A DNA stretch of 64,000 nt from Tricholomella constricta (taxonomy: Eukaryota; Basidiomycota; Agaricomycetes; Agaricales; Lyophyllaceae). The DNA is taken from positions 124,001-188,000 of the forward strand of contig JAACJP010000011.1 in the NCBI GenBank assembly GCA_013368375.1. The letters are read 5' to 3'. Shown in pieces: positions 1-10,555 of this stretch. Position numbers and translations under genes: made by a program. A model generated the notes under the pieces. It had not been told where the DNA came from and made no database searches. It was given only the letters and a program-made list of their open reading frames with translations. The stretch's first letter is position 1; each line of letters begins with the position of its first letter.

Positions 1-2877
1 GCGTTGTGCACATCAACGGAATCCACTACATCCCTCTGGTCTTCTGCACTTGCCATGGCCAGTCAATGGTCACTATTGACCTAATGCATGCCCGCTTGAT
101 ACCCACAACATTCACTCGGTACACAACACTCTTCACAGCTGGCGTTTTGGATGACTATCGATTGGCAAACCTGGAATGTAAAGCATCAGCTTTTCAGTAT
201 TGGCAAAAACTTAGTCGTGCAACGGCCGCGGCGACGAACAGCGCGGACATTGATAATTTTTATCGTGAACTGCGGAGGCTTTCTCGTTCCTGGAGGTGGT
301 TGAAGAAAATAAAGTGGGCTGGCTATGGACATGAGAAAGATGATCCAATGAACCCTGTCGCGGGTGATCTTGCAATTTTTTGCCCCGCATGCCCTCAGCC
401 CGAGGTCAATCTACCCACTGACTGGAAATCTGACCAGAACAGGTACTTCCACCTGATTTCTTCCATAAAGTTAAGCATTTTAACAGATTGGAACACAGGA
501 AAGTCTACATTCGGTCTTTTGTAGCAGATGGAAATTTCAAAGCAGACCATGTTCGCCAGCCAAACGCCGCGGCTGATGTATGGTTATCAGAGGGGGGAGG
601 AATGATGGCCAAGAGGGAGGATTATCATGAGTTTTTGAAGACAGCATTCAACAAACTCACTGTAAGTCTATTTGGTTATGCATCGCCGCGGCACTGATTA
701 CCTTGTCCGTGGCAGAAAGCCCCATGTGAAAACCAATTTCGTGTTTTGGAACAAGCATTGCTGACTTCCAAGGCTTGTGATGTGACGGGGATTGTTGCCG
801 TTGCATGCGCCCGTCATGGTTGCTTTGCACCCAACAGCCTTGCTAACCTTTATGCTGGCGAGCAACAAAAGAATGTAGACTGGTCTCTTCTACAGGCAAT
901 CAAAGCAACCAATATGACTGACATCGAGGTGCTTCTTTTTATCTACGACATCGTTTGCCAGTACATCATCCACCTTGATGATCGCATCGGACCCTCCCTT
1001 CCCCCTCAAATGATAATTGACCGCGCTATTGGCCTTATGCATGTCCATGGCCACAAGCCTGACTGTTTCTTCCGCTTTGCATCATCTTTCATCCCTGGTG
1101 CCGCGGTTGTTGCTGGAGAAATCCTAGAGAGCTTATGGGCCGTCCTTAACACCGTCTCCCCCATGACTAGGACAGCTACTTTGGCCCATCGGGCAGAAAT
1201 TCTGGACGACCACATGAATGATTCAAATTGGAAGAAGTTGCTTGACATGTGTGAGTAATAATGGTCTTACCGCGGTGTGTTGTATGCCGCGGTCATGTGT
1301 TGACTCCTAATATTTCTCTAGCCGCGGCATTATGTTCGAGATTCCGTCGAGCTACTGAAACCAGGGAAAGTGCCGACCTATATTATGATCAAATGTGTAA
1401 TGGAGTTCCGGTTGAGCAGATTGCTGAGTGGGTTGCAGAGATTGAAGAAGCGGAGAGGGAAAGGCTTAACGATCCCAAGGCCATGGACATTCTGAAGGCA
1501 CGCACTACAGCCATCGAACCCCGTGAAGAGTCACCAGAGGTCATGGAATGCTTAACACTTGAAGAACAGTGGATCCAGCTAGGAATTGACCTTCAAGAGC
1601 AGCAGTTAGTCTTTTGCATTTTATGTTGAACATCATTCTGACCTGATGTGCCAGGACTAGCCTTCAGAATAAAGTGAAGAGGTTGGTGCGGGAGCCGCGG
1701 GAAGAGGACCGCAAGGCAGTGGAGGCTGAAAGAGCACGTCTGCATACGCAGATTAACGTCTTCACAGCATTGCAAGCCCGCACGGGACATCATCATTCAA
1801 CCCCAGTCATTCCAGATGACCCTCCCGATGACATGTTTGACTACCTGGAAGATGATGAGATAGAAGGACAGGGTGACCAAGGGGAAGGGGCGGCAGGTGC
1901 AACGGAAAGAGGTGAGATGAATACCGCGGCACCAAATACCGCGGCACCAAATGGCGGGAGTGGCGAGATGAATACCGCGGCACGAAATGGTGGCAGTGGC
2001 CGAGCAGGAGCCGTGGGGAGTGGCCCAACCACAACCAATGCCGCGGGTAGAGCCAACCCTGCTGAGGCAGATGACCCAGTCATTGAACCTGAAAGGACCC
2101 CCCTCTTCCTGCCCTCGGTCAACAATTCTGCAATCATCTCCCCTCTGGCAAGCCTTGAATTGAAATTTCGCAAGCTGCAAGCAGAGAAGTTGCTGACGAA
2201 CCTCCGGGAAAGCATTGCCGAGAAGTCATTCCTATACTCTCATGTTATGCGTATTGCTCCGCGGAAGGCTGTTCGTACACGCTCCCGTGTCACCATCGTC
2301 AAGCTCAACACCACTCTCAATACCCTTTGTCAGTCATATGGGAAGTGCAGAGCTGCTATGGTTCGCCTTCACGCAGATGAAGCTACATTGGACAAGTACA
2401 AAATCTTACTCAGAGAGCACATCAAGGCTAGCACAGCCATATTGGATCCTAACATACCTGGTTCCACAACACTTCGGTTGTCTTGGATTTGGCAAACTGG
2501 CAGCCAGGCCTCTGACAGTCCTGAAGCTCTTTTGGAATGTAGGTGTCATACTGGACGTCACCTAGCCGCGGCAATGTTACTAAATTCACTCTTCACCAAT
2601 AGATCAAAGGGTCCATTTCTTACGTGCACGCGCTCAAAAGCATCGCTGGAATGAGGAGTACATATTAGTGGGATATGAAATGACCTGGACTACACGGTAT
2701 TTCCTTCATCAGATGAAAACTTGGAAAGACCGCGGCAATGCCGCGGATGCTGCGAGTAAAGCCGGTGCAGCTGCCTATGCCAAGCGAAAGGCAGCTATGT
2801 GGTACCGCCTTGCATCTTCAGCAGAGGAACAATTTAAAAGGGTGAACACTGCATACCTCACACTTGTCATTCAGTAG
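1..2877 (+). CDS. KDZ transposase of element A (5' partial)
   Basis: Cut-and-paste type transposase with an RNase H fold, expected to act in the nucleus on the element's ends. Proposed exons are 3-442, 499-661, 716-1250, 1322-1604, 1655-2538 and 2603-2877. They sum to 2580 nt (860 codons) with no internal stop, and every junction is GT-AG and aligns with the element B homologue. The KDZ catalytic signature is visible in order: the Asp of VADGNF (exon 2), the Asp of YDIVCQY and the Glu of GEILESLW (both exon 3). The N-terminal CxC2 cysteine cluster expected from the homologue lies left of the window. CCGCGG occurs in both exons and introns. No lesion was seen, so this is the more intact of the two transposases here. 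Confidence 0.9.
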
Positions 2878-3331
2878 CAATATTTGAAGATTTGAATACA
2901 GACCAAGTTTTTGACCAAGAAATTTGAAGCGACACCGCGGCATACTACATTATCTCTAGGAACTCATATTGCAGCCAGGGCACCGCGGTGTGCCTGCACA
3001 TTGTCACAATTGAAGGTCACACCGCGGCCAGGGTGGCTTCAAGTAGCACCGCGGCACCACCAAAAAGTAACACATGGGGCCGAGCCACCATGGTGCTTAG
3101 CCCATTATTAGATACAACACAACATAACCATCGTCACTAAGAAAGGGATATGAATTACAGCTCACGCACCGCGGGCCGCGGTGCCAGCTCTCACTCTATA
3201 AATATGCCAGCTCTCACTCTATAAATAATGTGAATGGCCGGTTGAAATTCCGATCATTGTCACGCTCTTCTGTCAGTGTCACACATTCATCACAACTTGT
3301 TATCTGATCCCAATCCTCCACAAAAACATTC
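2878..3331 (+). promoter_or_regulatory. Intergenic region upstream of the companion gene, with duplicated TATA-like block
   Basis: 454 bp separate the transposase stop from the next start codon. The stretch holds six CCGCGG sites, two of them overlapping near 3168-3176. A 21-bp block ending in CTATAAAT is duplicated at 3183-3203 and 3206-3226, about 110-145 bp before the ATG. These are plausible TATA boxes for the gene at 3332. Promoter function is inferred from position only. Confidence 0.45.
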
Positions 3332-4993
3332 ATGACTCTCCAGCCATTAGATTCTATGGATTTCTCCCTGGGCACTTACAATGTCCATGGTGCTCACATA
3401 CAGGAGGTCCTCTTCTACTGTGAATCTCGCTTCCGCAAAGCCCTGGAGATATACAAGAAAGAGGAACAGGATGTTCAGCAGTGGATGCAGCCGCGCATTG
3501 TTCAAGAGCTTGTGCGTATTTGTGACATCACATCACGTGTTGTGTGACTGATGTGATCAACCCAGGATTTTGCGCTGGGATATGTTGGTGCTGCCGCGGC
3601 AATGATGGTCCCATGCGAGATTCCAGATCTCATTCGCCTCCTAGCCTGCAACCTTTTCCTGTTGTCCCACAATCTCACGGACACATGGCAACTATCTCCC
3701 GAGTTGCAGCTGGAGCTCGAGGCATCGGTGAACATTGATTATCCCACAGGTCCAGTCAGCGATTATTCCTGTGACTGGTGGAGCTTCCCTTTGGACGATG
3801 ACGCACGGCAAGATTTTAACCGGTTTACCATCAACACATGCTTGGATACCCATCGTGGATTAAAGCCGGACTCTGCAAAGACCTGGGTTCCCGCGGCGGT
3901 CCCGTCTAATCAAGCCAGCCGCGTCGTCAATGACATTCGGGGTCAAACACAGGGATATACCAGCATCTTTGGATCACGCATGGATTTGATCATGCGCCGT
4001 GCCGCGGCATTGCACAGCATGAATGAGGCCGCGGTCCAAAAGGAGAACACCGCGGGTGCAGCAGAAACCACTGACCTCACTGCTAAAGAGGTCAAGGACA
4101 TCTTTGAACCAGGGACCAATTCAGGTCCTCTGGGAACTGACTTTGGTGATCTGGCCTCAGGATCCTTGAAGTGGGAGGACTCTTCTGATGGCACCCATTC
4201 CCCCTCCAGTGCGCACAGATTTGATGCCATTGGCACCGACATCATCCAGCCACGTAGCCTGGAAAGCCCAGAAATACCCACCCATTTCGAGCAACAACCC
4301 CTACGAAGCTTCATTGACGATGTGGAGCCATACCGCGGCTACTACCATAGAGATCGGTCTCCTATCATTGTAACTCCTCTCCCAGCACACACCATGGCAT
4401 CCCCAGAGCAGGCAGCCGTGGCGCCCCCACACTTGGACGCCGCGGCATCACGAAAGCAGACCGCCGCGGCATCCTCCATCGTTGCGTTGGAGTTGTCAGA
4501 TGATGAGGACAAGGAAGATGAAGCGACATCCCTTCCTATGATCCTGCTCAGCGATGATGAGGAATCAGTCCCCATGATTGTGCTGACTGATGATGACGAA
4601 ACTCTCCCAATGATTGTGCTTAGCGACGATGAGGATCAAAGTCCAGCCATTCCACAACTTGAGCTAAGCAGTGATGATGAGCCTTCCACGGGCATTGTCC
4701 TTGTAGATGTCTCTGATGATGAGGCAGTCGTTGCAGTGGATTTGAGTGATGACGAGGTTCAGGATGTCCGTCGCCCCGGCACTGGGCTGCCCCATTTGGA
4801 CCTTGACAAGCTGCTTGCCTTTGACGACGGTGATATCCCAGACACGGTGGAGCATACCGCGAGCGGTTCCACTCGTATTCAGGTACCGCATGGCCCTTAC
4901 ACGCCATCATCATTTGCACACATTCCTGATTCAATCCTCGCAGACGACATGGAAATGGAATTCAGCGAAGACAGCGAAGAAGAGGAGGAATGA
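3332..4993 (+). CDS. Acidic KDZ companion protein with SUMO-interaction-like motif array
   Basis: Two exons, 3332-3511 and 3566-4993, give 535 aa with no stop; the intron matches in position and phase that of the element B homologue (10556-12628). No known enzymatic domain is recognised. The N-terminal part (HIQEVLFYCESR) and the C-terminal block (SSFAHIPDSIL) are conserved between elements. Residues about 366-458 hold at least six repeats of a hydrophobic strand followed by acidic residues, such as MILLSDDEE, MIVLTDDDE, MIVLSDDED and AVDLSDDEV. These fit the SUMO-interaction motif pattern ([VIL]x[VIL][VIL] next to S/T-D-D-E). The protein ends in an acidic tail. It lies 3' of the transposase on the same strand in both elements, so the pair is conserved. 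A SUMO-binding role is inference. A start at 3356 is an alternative. Confidence 0.82.
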
Positions 4994-5109
4994 TTAGAAT
5001 GATGTTGTCCTGTCCCCCGATCCCAATTTTTTTTGCAAGCATATTATTGTGTATAAGAAAATGATGATGGCTACATGTATTCCCTCTGGCTTGAGTCCAA
5101 TAGATCCAA

Positions 5110-6470
5110 CATAAATAGTATCATGCATGCCGCGGTCCGCGGCACCAAACGACCACCCGCTACACTGGGCAGCCCAATACACTGTATTATGCATGCCGCG
5201 GCAGGGCTAGATTGAATCTCATGCCGCGGCACCAACTGATGTACCTGCAACGGACCCGCGGGCCCCGTCCCACACGATAACTTGTACCCCCGCTACACCG
5301 TGCAGCCCGATACACTGTATTATGCATGCCGCGGCAGTGCTAGATTGAATCTCATGCCGCGGCACCAACTGATGTACCTGCAACGGACCCGCTGGCCCCG
5401 TCCCACACGATAACTTGTACCACCCGCTACACCGTGCAGTCCGATACATTGTATTATGCATGCCGCGGCAATGCTAGATTGAATCTCATGCCGCGGCACC
5501 AACTGATGTACCTGCAACGGACCCGCGGGCCCCGTCCCACACGATAACTTGTACCCCCGCTACACCGTGCAGCCCGATACACTGTATTATGCATGCCGCG
5601 GCAGTGCTAGATTGAATCTCATGCCGCGGCACCAACTGATGTACCTGCAACGGACCCGCTGGCCCCGTCCCACACGATAACTTGTACCACCCGCTACACC
5701 GTGCAGTCCGATACATTGTATTATGCATGCCGCGGCAATGCTAGATTGAATCTCATGCCGCGGCACCAACTGATGTACCTGCAACGGACCCGCTGGCCCC
5801 GTCCCACACGATACCTTGTACCACCCGCTACACCGTGCAGCCCGATACATTGTATTATGCATGCCGCGGCAGTGCTAGATTGAATCTCATGCCGCGGCAC
5901 CAACTGATGTACCTGCCACGGACCCGCTGGCCCCGTCTCACACGATACCTTGTACCACCCGCTACACCGTGCAGCTCGATACATTGTATCTCACGCCGCG
6001 GCACCCAAAACGAGGTATTTTCAATACCTGCAACAGGCCCGCTGGTGCCATGCAACGGACCCGCTGGCCCCGTCCCACACGATACCTTGTACCACCCGCT
6101 ACACCGTGCAGCTCGATACATTGTATCTCACGCCGCGGCACCCAAAACGAGGTATTTTCAATACCTGCAACAGGCCCGCTGGTGCCGTGCAACCCGATAC
6201 ATTGTACCACCCGCTACACCGTGTAGCCCGATACATTGTATTATGCATGCCGCGGCAATGCTAGATTGAATCTCATGCCGCGGCACCACCCGCGATGTAC
6301 CTGCAACGGACCCGCTGGCCGTCCCACCGTGCAGTCAGATACATTGTATCTCACGCCGCGGCACCCAAAACGAGGTATTTTCAATACCTGCAACAGGCCC
6401 GCTGGTGCCGTGCAACCCGATACATTGTATCTCATGCCGCGGGGCCGAACGACGTACTTTCAACACCTGC
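5110..6470. repeat. Subterminal tandem repeat array of element A (about 133-138 bp units)
   Basis: Units begin near 5221, 5354, 5488, 5621, 5755 and 5889 with a 133-134 bp period. After 5960 a variant unit of about 138 bp follows (5992, 6130) and then a more divergent part to about 6470. Every unit carries one or two copies of the 10-bp palindrome TGCCGCGGCA or a close variant. The array lies between the companion gene and the right terminus, the usual place for transposase-binding subterminal repeats. Open frames that cross it on the minus strand are products of the repetition, not genes. Confidence 0.9.
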
Positions 6471-6785
6471 AACAATCATCAATGCCGCGGTGGGGCAGAA
6501 CTGGTCCTCTCCGATACCTTGTACAAACCCGCTGCACCGTGCCATCCGCTACACTGTATCGTGCATGCCGCAGTGTCCATTGTATCGGGCCTGTTGGTGC
6601 AGACCAGCGGGACCCGCTGACACCGTCTGAGTGGATACAGTGTATAAGGCCCGCTGCACCGTGAGCATTGATACGATGTATGAGGCCCGCTGGAGCCACA
6701 GCGGGCCCGCTCGTTCCGTCAAACACACTACATGTATTGGCCCTGTGGGCCGTGGGACACAATACACTGTGATGCCTCTATGTGG
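6471..6785. repeat. Right terminal region of element A
   Basis: This stretch matches the right end of element B at about 70% by eye. Shared blocks in order are CCGTCAA, CTACATGTAT, GGACAC, TACA-TGT and TGCCT(C/G)TATGTG. The retrotransposon sequence resumes at about 6786. The conserved outermost block suggests that the element end read inward is CACATA(G/C)AGGCA. Repeated CCCGCTG motifs fill the rest. Confidence 0.7.
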
Positions 6786-8030
6786 CGACCCGTCCTTCTT
6801 CTTGATGAAGAAGACCGGCGACGCCATGGGCGACTTGGACGGCCGGATGCGACCTGTCTCGAGGTTCTCCTTGAGGAACGCGTCGAGTTCGACCTGTTCT
6901 GCCGGTGAGAGCGGGTAGACCTTCGTGCCCGTCGGCGACGCGCCCGGCTCCAGTTCGATGGCATGGTCCCATTGCTTGCGCTCTGGAAGCTCATCGAATG
7001 CGACTTTGGAGAAGACATCTTCAAAGTCGTGGAGGTGGGTCGGTACTGCGTCGCGGAAAGTTCTGGGCACGGAGTTAGCAGCGTGCGCTTCCGCAAGTCG
7101 CTGCGATGTCGTTTGGCTGGCCCGAATATGTCCGGCGGTCGGAGTCGGATGGATCGCGGTCGCGAAGATGCGATCGCCACTCAGGAAGGTTTCCACCAGG
7201 AAGTCGTCAGACTCTGGGTCAGGTTCCTCCAGGATCGGGGTGTAGGGGAGGAACTCCTCCTCATCAGAGTCGTCCTCAACATACGGGTTGGTCGGGGCTC
7301 GCAGGTCGGGCTCAGTCATTGGTATACCGTCGGCTCGACAGGCGCGGATCGCTGCGCGCACTTTGGTGCGTGCGCGCCGATCGGCTTTGACCTCGTCCTG
7401 GCAGGTGCCGCACTGCGTCGGACAGCGACTCATCTTCACCTCCTTGGTCTCCCAGTTGATCTCGGGGTTATGGTTTTTAAGCCAGTTGAACCCGAGGATC
7501 ATGTCTTGCTTGCCTAACTGGGTGACCCCGAAGACGGCTCATTCGGTATGACCGTTGTATCGCAAGACAGCTTCTACGATGCAAGAGACCGAACCGCCTT
7601 CGTTGAGAGTGCCGTCCACATTGTAAACCGGGGATGGCCGACTAAGCACCCTGGTCGTGAGCTTGTGTTTCTCGACGAAAGCGACATTGAGAAAACTGCC
7701 GGTCGCTCCGCTGTCCACTAGGGCAGTGACGGCATGCGACTCCTGGGTGTCGGTGGTCTCCAGTTCGACGTTGAGCCACAGGGATCTGGGGCAGGGGGAG
7801 GCAGCGGCGATGAAGCGACTAGGGAGTCGCTTTTCCCAGCGGGGTAGGCCACGACACGACGGGGCGATCGGCTTTGCGACTGCGATCGGTGTCGTCGGGT
7901 CGGAGGGGTTTTGTACGTCTTTGTCGGTCGGTTCACTTGTCGGAATAGCAGCAATATTAGGTGTATTGGCGTATTCTACGGATAAAGGAGCGAACCGATT
8001 ACGACTAGACAACGGGGGCGTACGTTCCAC
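6786..8030 (-). pseudogene. Ty3-a pol fragment: protease and start of reverse transcriptase
   Basis: Read on the minus strand from 8030. The aspartic protease motif ALVDSGATGSF is present, followed by the RNase-H-fold-proximal linker (QDMILGFNWL) and the RT entry region (SPVFFIKKKDGS), where element A cuts it off. A TGA at 7539-7541 interrupts the frame between the protease and linker halves; it is consistent with CGA to TGA. The catalytic RT core is absent from this fragment, so it cannot be functional. Confidence 0.85.
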
Positions 8031-8041
8031 CCGTTGTGTAA

Positions 8042-9161
8042 TTAAAAACCCTCCTCGGCGTCGGAGGTGGTCGCGTCGGCCGACGATGGAGTCGGGTCGG
8101 CGGGGACTGCGTCCTTGCGAGCTAGACGTTCCATGATAAGCGCCTCCAGCTCATCATCGAGCATGTGGCGCACGTCCCAGCGCAAAGGGCAGTCACGAGA
8201 GTAGTGACCCTTTTTCTTGCACCGAAAACAGTGGTCGTCGGCAGGCGCGACTCGATCGCGCATCCGATCTACGTCCATTGGGATGCCCTGGGGGATCGGC
8301 CTGGGGGCTGGTGCGGCAGGAGCGCGGGGGGCGGGGGGAGCGGGAGCGGGAGCGGGAGCGGGTGCGGTAGCGAACGCCCATCGTGCGGCTGCGGTGGTGG
8401 GCGGGCGGCTGTCGGGCGCCTTTGTCGGGACCATCCGACGGTGGAAGTCGTCCTCCGACCTCATGATGAAATCTTGAGAACGAGCGATCCTCAGCCACTC
8501 CTCAATCTTCTCGTCGTGCGGGCGACCCGTGGTGATGCTTCCGAGTCGCCTCGAGAGCTTCGGGTCCATTCCCCGACGGAATTTGAGGACCAGGTGACGC
8601 CCATCTGGGTAGCCCGCCTTGACCCACAGGGATCGGAACGAGTCGATGTACTCGTCGATCGATCGACCGTTCTGGAAGTACGCCGTCGACTCCAGGATGA
8701 GCGCGGCATCGGCGACCTCGTCGAAGAGGAAGAACTCGCCACGGAAGGTGTCTTCGAAGTCCTTCCAGGCGGGAAAGACGTCTTTGGCGGTTCCGAACTG
8801 GAACACCCGACTGACGAAGTCGGCGGCTCGCCCGTGCTGCATGTACGACAGCACCCATACTATTCGGGCGTGGTCGTCGGCGAAACTTCCCCCGCACAAG
8901 GAGAAGTAGAGCTTGCAGGCGTTCAAGAACGCACGACCGCCCGATCGGGCGCCGTCGTAAATGGGAGGGGGCGACGGTCGGAGGTGGTGCGATCCCGATC
9001 GCGGAGAGCCTGGCAGCGGGGTGGTCGTCTCAGGCGGCGGGGGGGTCGTGTCTGCTTCGGGAGCAGCGGGGGTGGGATTGGGGGGTGTCCCCGACATGAA
9101 TTTTTCGAAAAGAGCGGAGAGGCGGTCCATAGAGGCCGAGTTGGAGGTATTGGAGGCAGAG
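8042..9161 (-). pseudogene. Ty3-a gag (N-terminus replaced by element B)
   Basis: Retrotransposon capsid-type protein with a Pro-rich N-terminal part (TPPNPTPAAPEADTTPPPPE), a capsid segment and one CCHC zinc knuckle (CFRCKKKGHYSRDC) near the C-terminus. The open frame appears to continue to 9220, but bases beyond 9161 belong to the inverted repeat of element B. Comparison with the copy at 57694 shows that the natural N-terminus has been lost. The pol frame starts 11 bp downstream. Confidence 0.85.
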
Positions 9162-9390
9162 TACAATGTAGCGTGTCCTACTGTCCAGCGGGGCCATACA
9201 TGTAGCCGTATTGACGGCACCAGCGGGGCCGCTGGAGCGCCAGCGGGGCCACTACATGTAGCCGTGTTGCACGGTACCAGCGGGGTCTCTACATGTAGTC
9301 ATCTGGCACAGTTCCAGCGGCCCCGCTGGTGCTACAGCAGGGCTAATATGCAGCGGGGTAGGGGGCCAGCGGGGGATTGCCCACGTCTGC
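9162..9390. repeat. Left terminal inverted repeat of element B
   Basis: Begins TACAATGTAGCGTGTCC and matches the reverse complement of 23161-23388 with about five differences in 229 bp. All five are A/G or C/T transitions. It contains the palindrome CTACATGTAG more than once (near 9252 and 9291) and many CAGCGGGGCC blocks. The outer ~13 bp present on the right side (TGCCTGTATGTG) are missing here. Confidence 0.9.
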
Positions 9391-10060
9391 GGACCTCTGC
9401 GGGTTGCCTTTTTGGGGGCTAATACAGCGGGCCTATATGAGCCAGCGGGGGATTGCCCACGTCTGTGGACCTCCGCGGGTCGCCTTTCTGGGGGCTGATT
9501 GCCCACATCTGCGGACCTCTGCAGGTCTCCTTTGTGGGGGCTGGTATGGGGTATTGCCCACATCTGCGGACCTCCGCGGGTCGCCTTTTTGGGGGCTAAT
9601 ACAGCGGGCCTATATGAGCCAGCAGGGGATTGCCCACGTCTGTGGACCTCCGCGGGTCGCCTTTTTGGGGGCTGGTATGGGGCCCACATCTGCGGACCTC
9701 CGCGGGTCTCGTTGTTGGGGGCTGGTATTGCCCACGTCTGCGGACCTCCGCGGGTCGCCTTTTTGGGGGCTGGTATGGGGGATACCCACGTCTGCGGACC
9801 TCCGTGGGTCACCTTTTTGGGGGCTGGTATGGGGGATTGCCCACATCTGCGGACCTCCGCGGGTCGCCTTTCTGGGGGCTGGCATGGGGTATTGCCCACG
9901 TCTGCGGACCTCCGCGGGTCACCTTCTTGGGGGCTAATACAGCGGGCCTATATGGGCCAGCGGGGGATTCCCCACGTCTGCGGACCTCCGCATGGGGGAT
10001 TGCCCACGTCTGCGGACCTCCGCGGGTCGCCTTTTTGGGGGCTAATACAGCGGGCCTATA
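9373..10060. repeat. Left subterminal array of element B
   Basis: About a dozen tandem units of variable length. Each has the core CTGCGGACCTCCGCGGGTC followed by a GGGGGCTGGTATGGGG-type or GGGGGCTAATACAGCGGG-type spacer. Each intact unit carries one CCGCGG; several units carry CTGCGG, CCGTGG or CCGCAG instead, as expected from C to T decay. It is the mirror image of the right array at 22813-23165. Confidence 0.9.
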
Positions 10061-10555
10061 CGTGCTGTCGGCAGCGGCAGAGGGTTTGCGGGGCATTACC
10101 CACGTCCGCAGATAAATATATGTCCGCAGGTTGTTGTCTGTGGCCTATAAGGGCTAAAGTAAAGGCTAGTGGGGCATTCCTCATTGCCCGTGGGTTGTGC
10201 ACGCTCTGACAGCGGGGAATTACGCCATGTCCGCGGCCCATGTCCGCAGCTCATTGTCTGTGGGGCATGTTACATGTAGCATGTCCAACAAGCCTTCTGG
10301 CAAGGGGCCTATATGCTGCTGTCTGAGGCAGTGGAGGCTTTCTTCACGCGTCCGCGGACCAATGCATAACGGGCTCATTTCTCACCACCAAGTGAGTTGT
10401 CTTGGGCAGCGGCCAATACAAGCATACACTTTCTGCCAATACATGTCCGCGGTGTGGCCGCGGAGTCATACCGGTAAAATACAATCAAAACAAATGTGGT
10501 GTATATATTGAAAACAAGGCAAATGTTGTACAAATCTGTCACTGATCTTCTACCA
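10061..10555. other. Non-coding subterminal DNA of element B
   Basis: No convincing gene. The stretch holds four exact CCGCGG sites (near 10231, 10350, 10447 and 10458) plus further CCGCAG and CTGCGG near-matches, at roughly 30-100 bp spacing. It is probably the 3' flank of the companion gene that ends at 10556. Confidence 0.6.

Larger units (their letters stand above)
1..6785 (+). mobile_element. KDZ DNA transposon A, right part (left end outside window)
   Basis: The element holds a KDZ transposase, an acidic companion gene, a 133-bp tandem array and a terminus that resembles the terminus of element B. Its right edge abuts the reverse transcriptase of a Ty3 element read on the minus strand. 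An uninterrupted copy of that RT region at 33087-33740 shows that element A broke the coding sequence straight after the residues KDGS. Element A is dense in CCGCGG (about 53 copies by hand count, mostly flanked as RCCGCGGY). The left end and the target-site duplication lie outside the window. Confidence 0.88.
6786..9161 (-). mobile_element. Ty3-a retrotransposon fragment (gag to start of RT)
   Basis: A minus-strand Ty3/mdg4-type fragment split by two DNA transposons: element A interrupts its RT at 6786 and element B interrupts its gag at 9161. Other pieces of the same family occur at 32936-34064 (RT) and 57694-57990 (gag start). No LTR of this family is recognised here. Confidence 0.85.

Noticed and set aside
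5200..6430. Several 60-140 aa open frames on both strands of the element A array
   Set aside because: They repeat the same peptide with the DNA period and shift frame between units; they are products of tandem repetition without introns, start context or conservation in B.
9377..10209. Long open frames through the left array (up to 236 aa), and 22677-23442 in the right array
   Set aside because: The repeat unit lengths are often divisible by three and GC-rich, so frames stay open on both strands. The same peptide appears in opposite orientation at each end.
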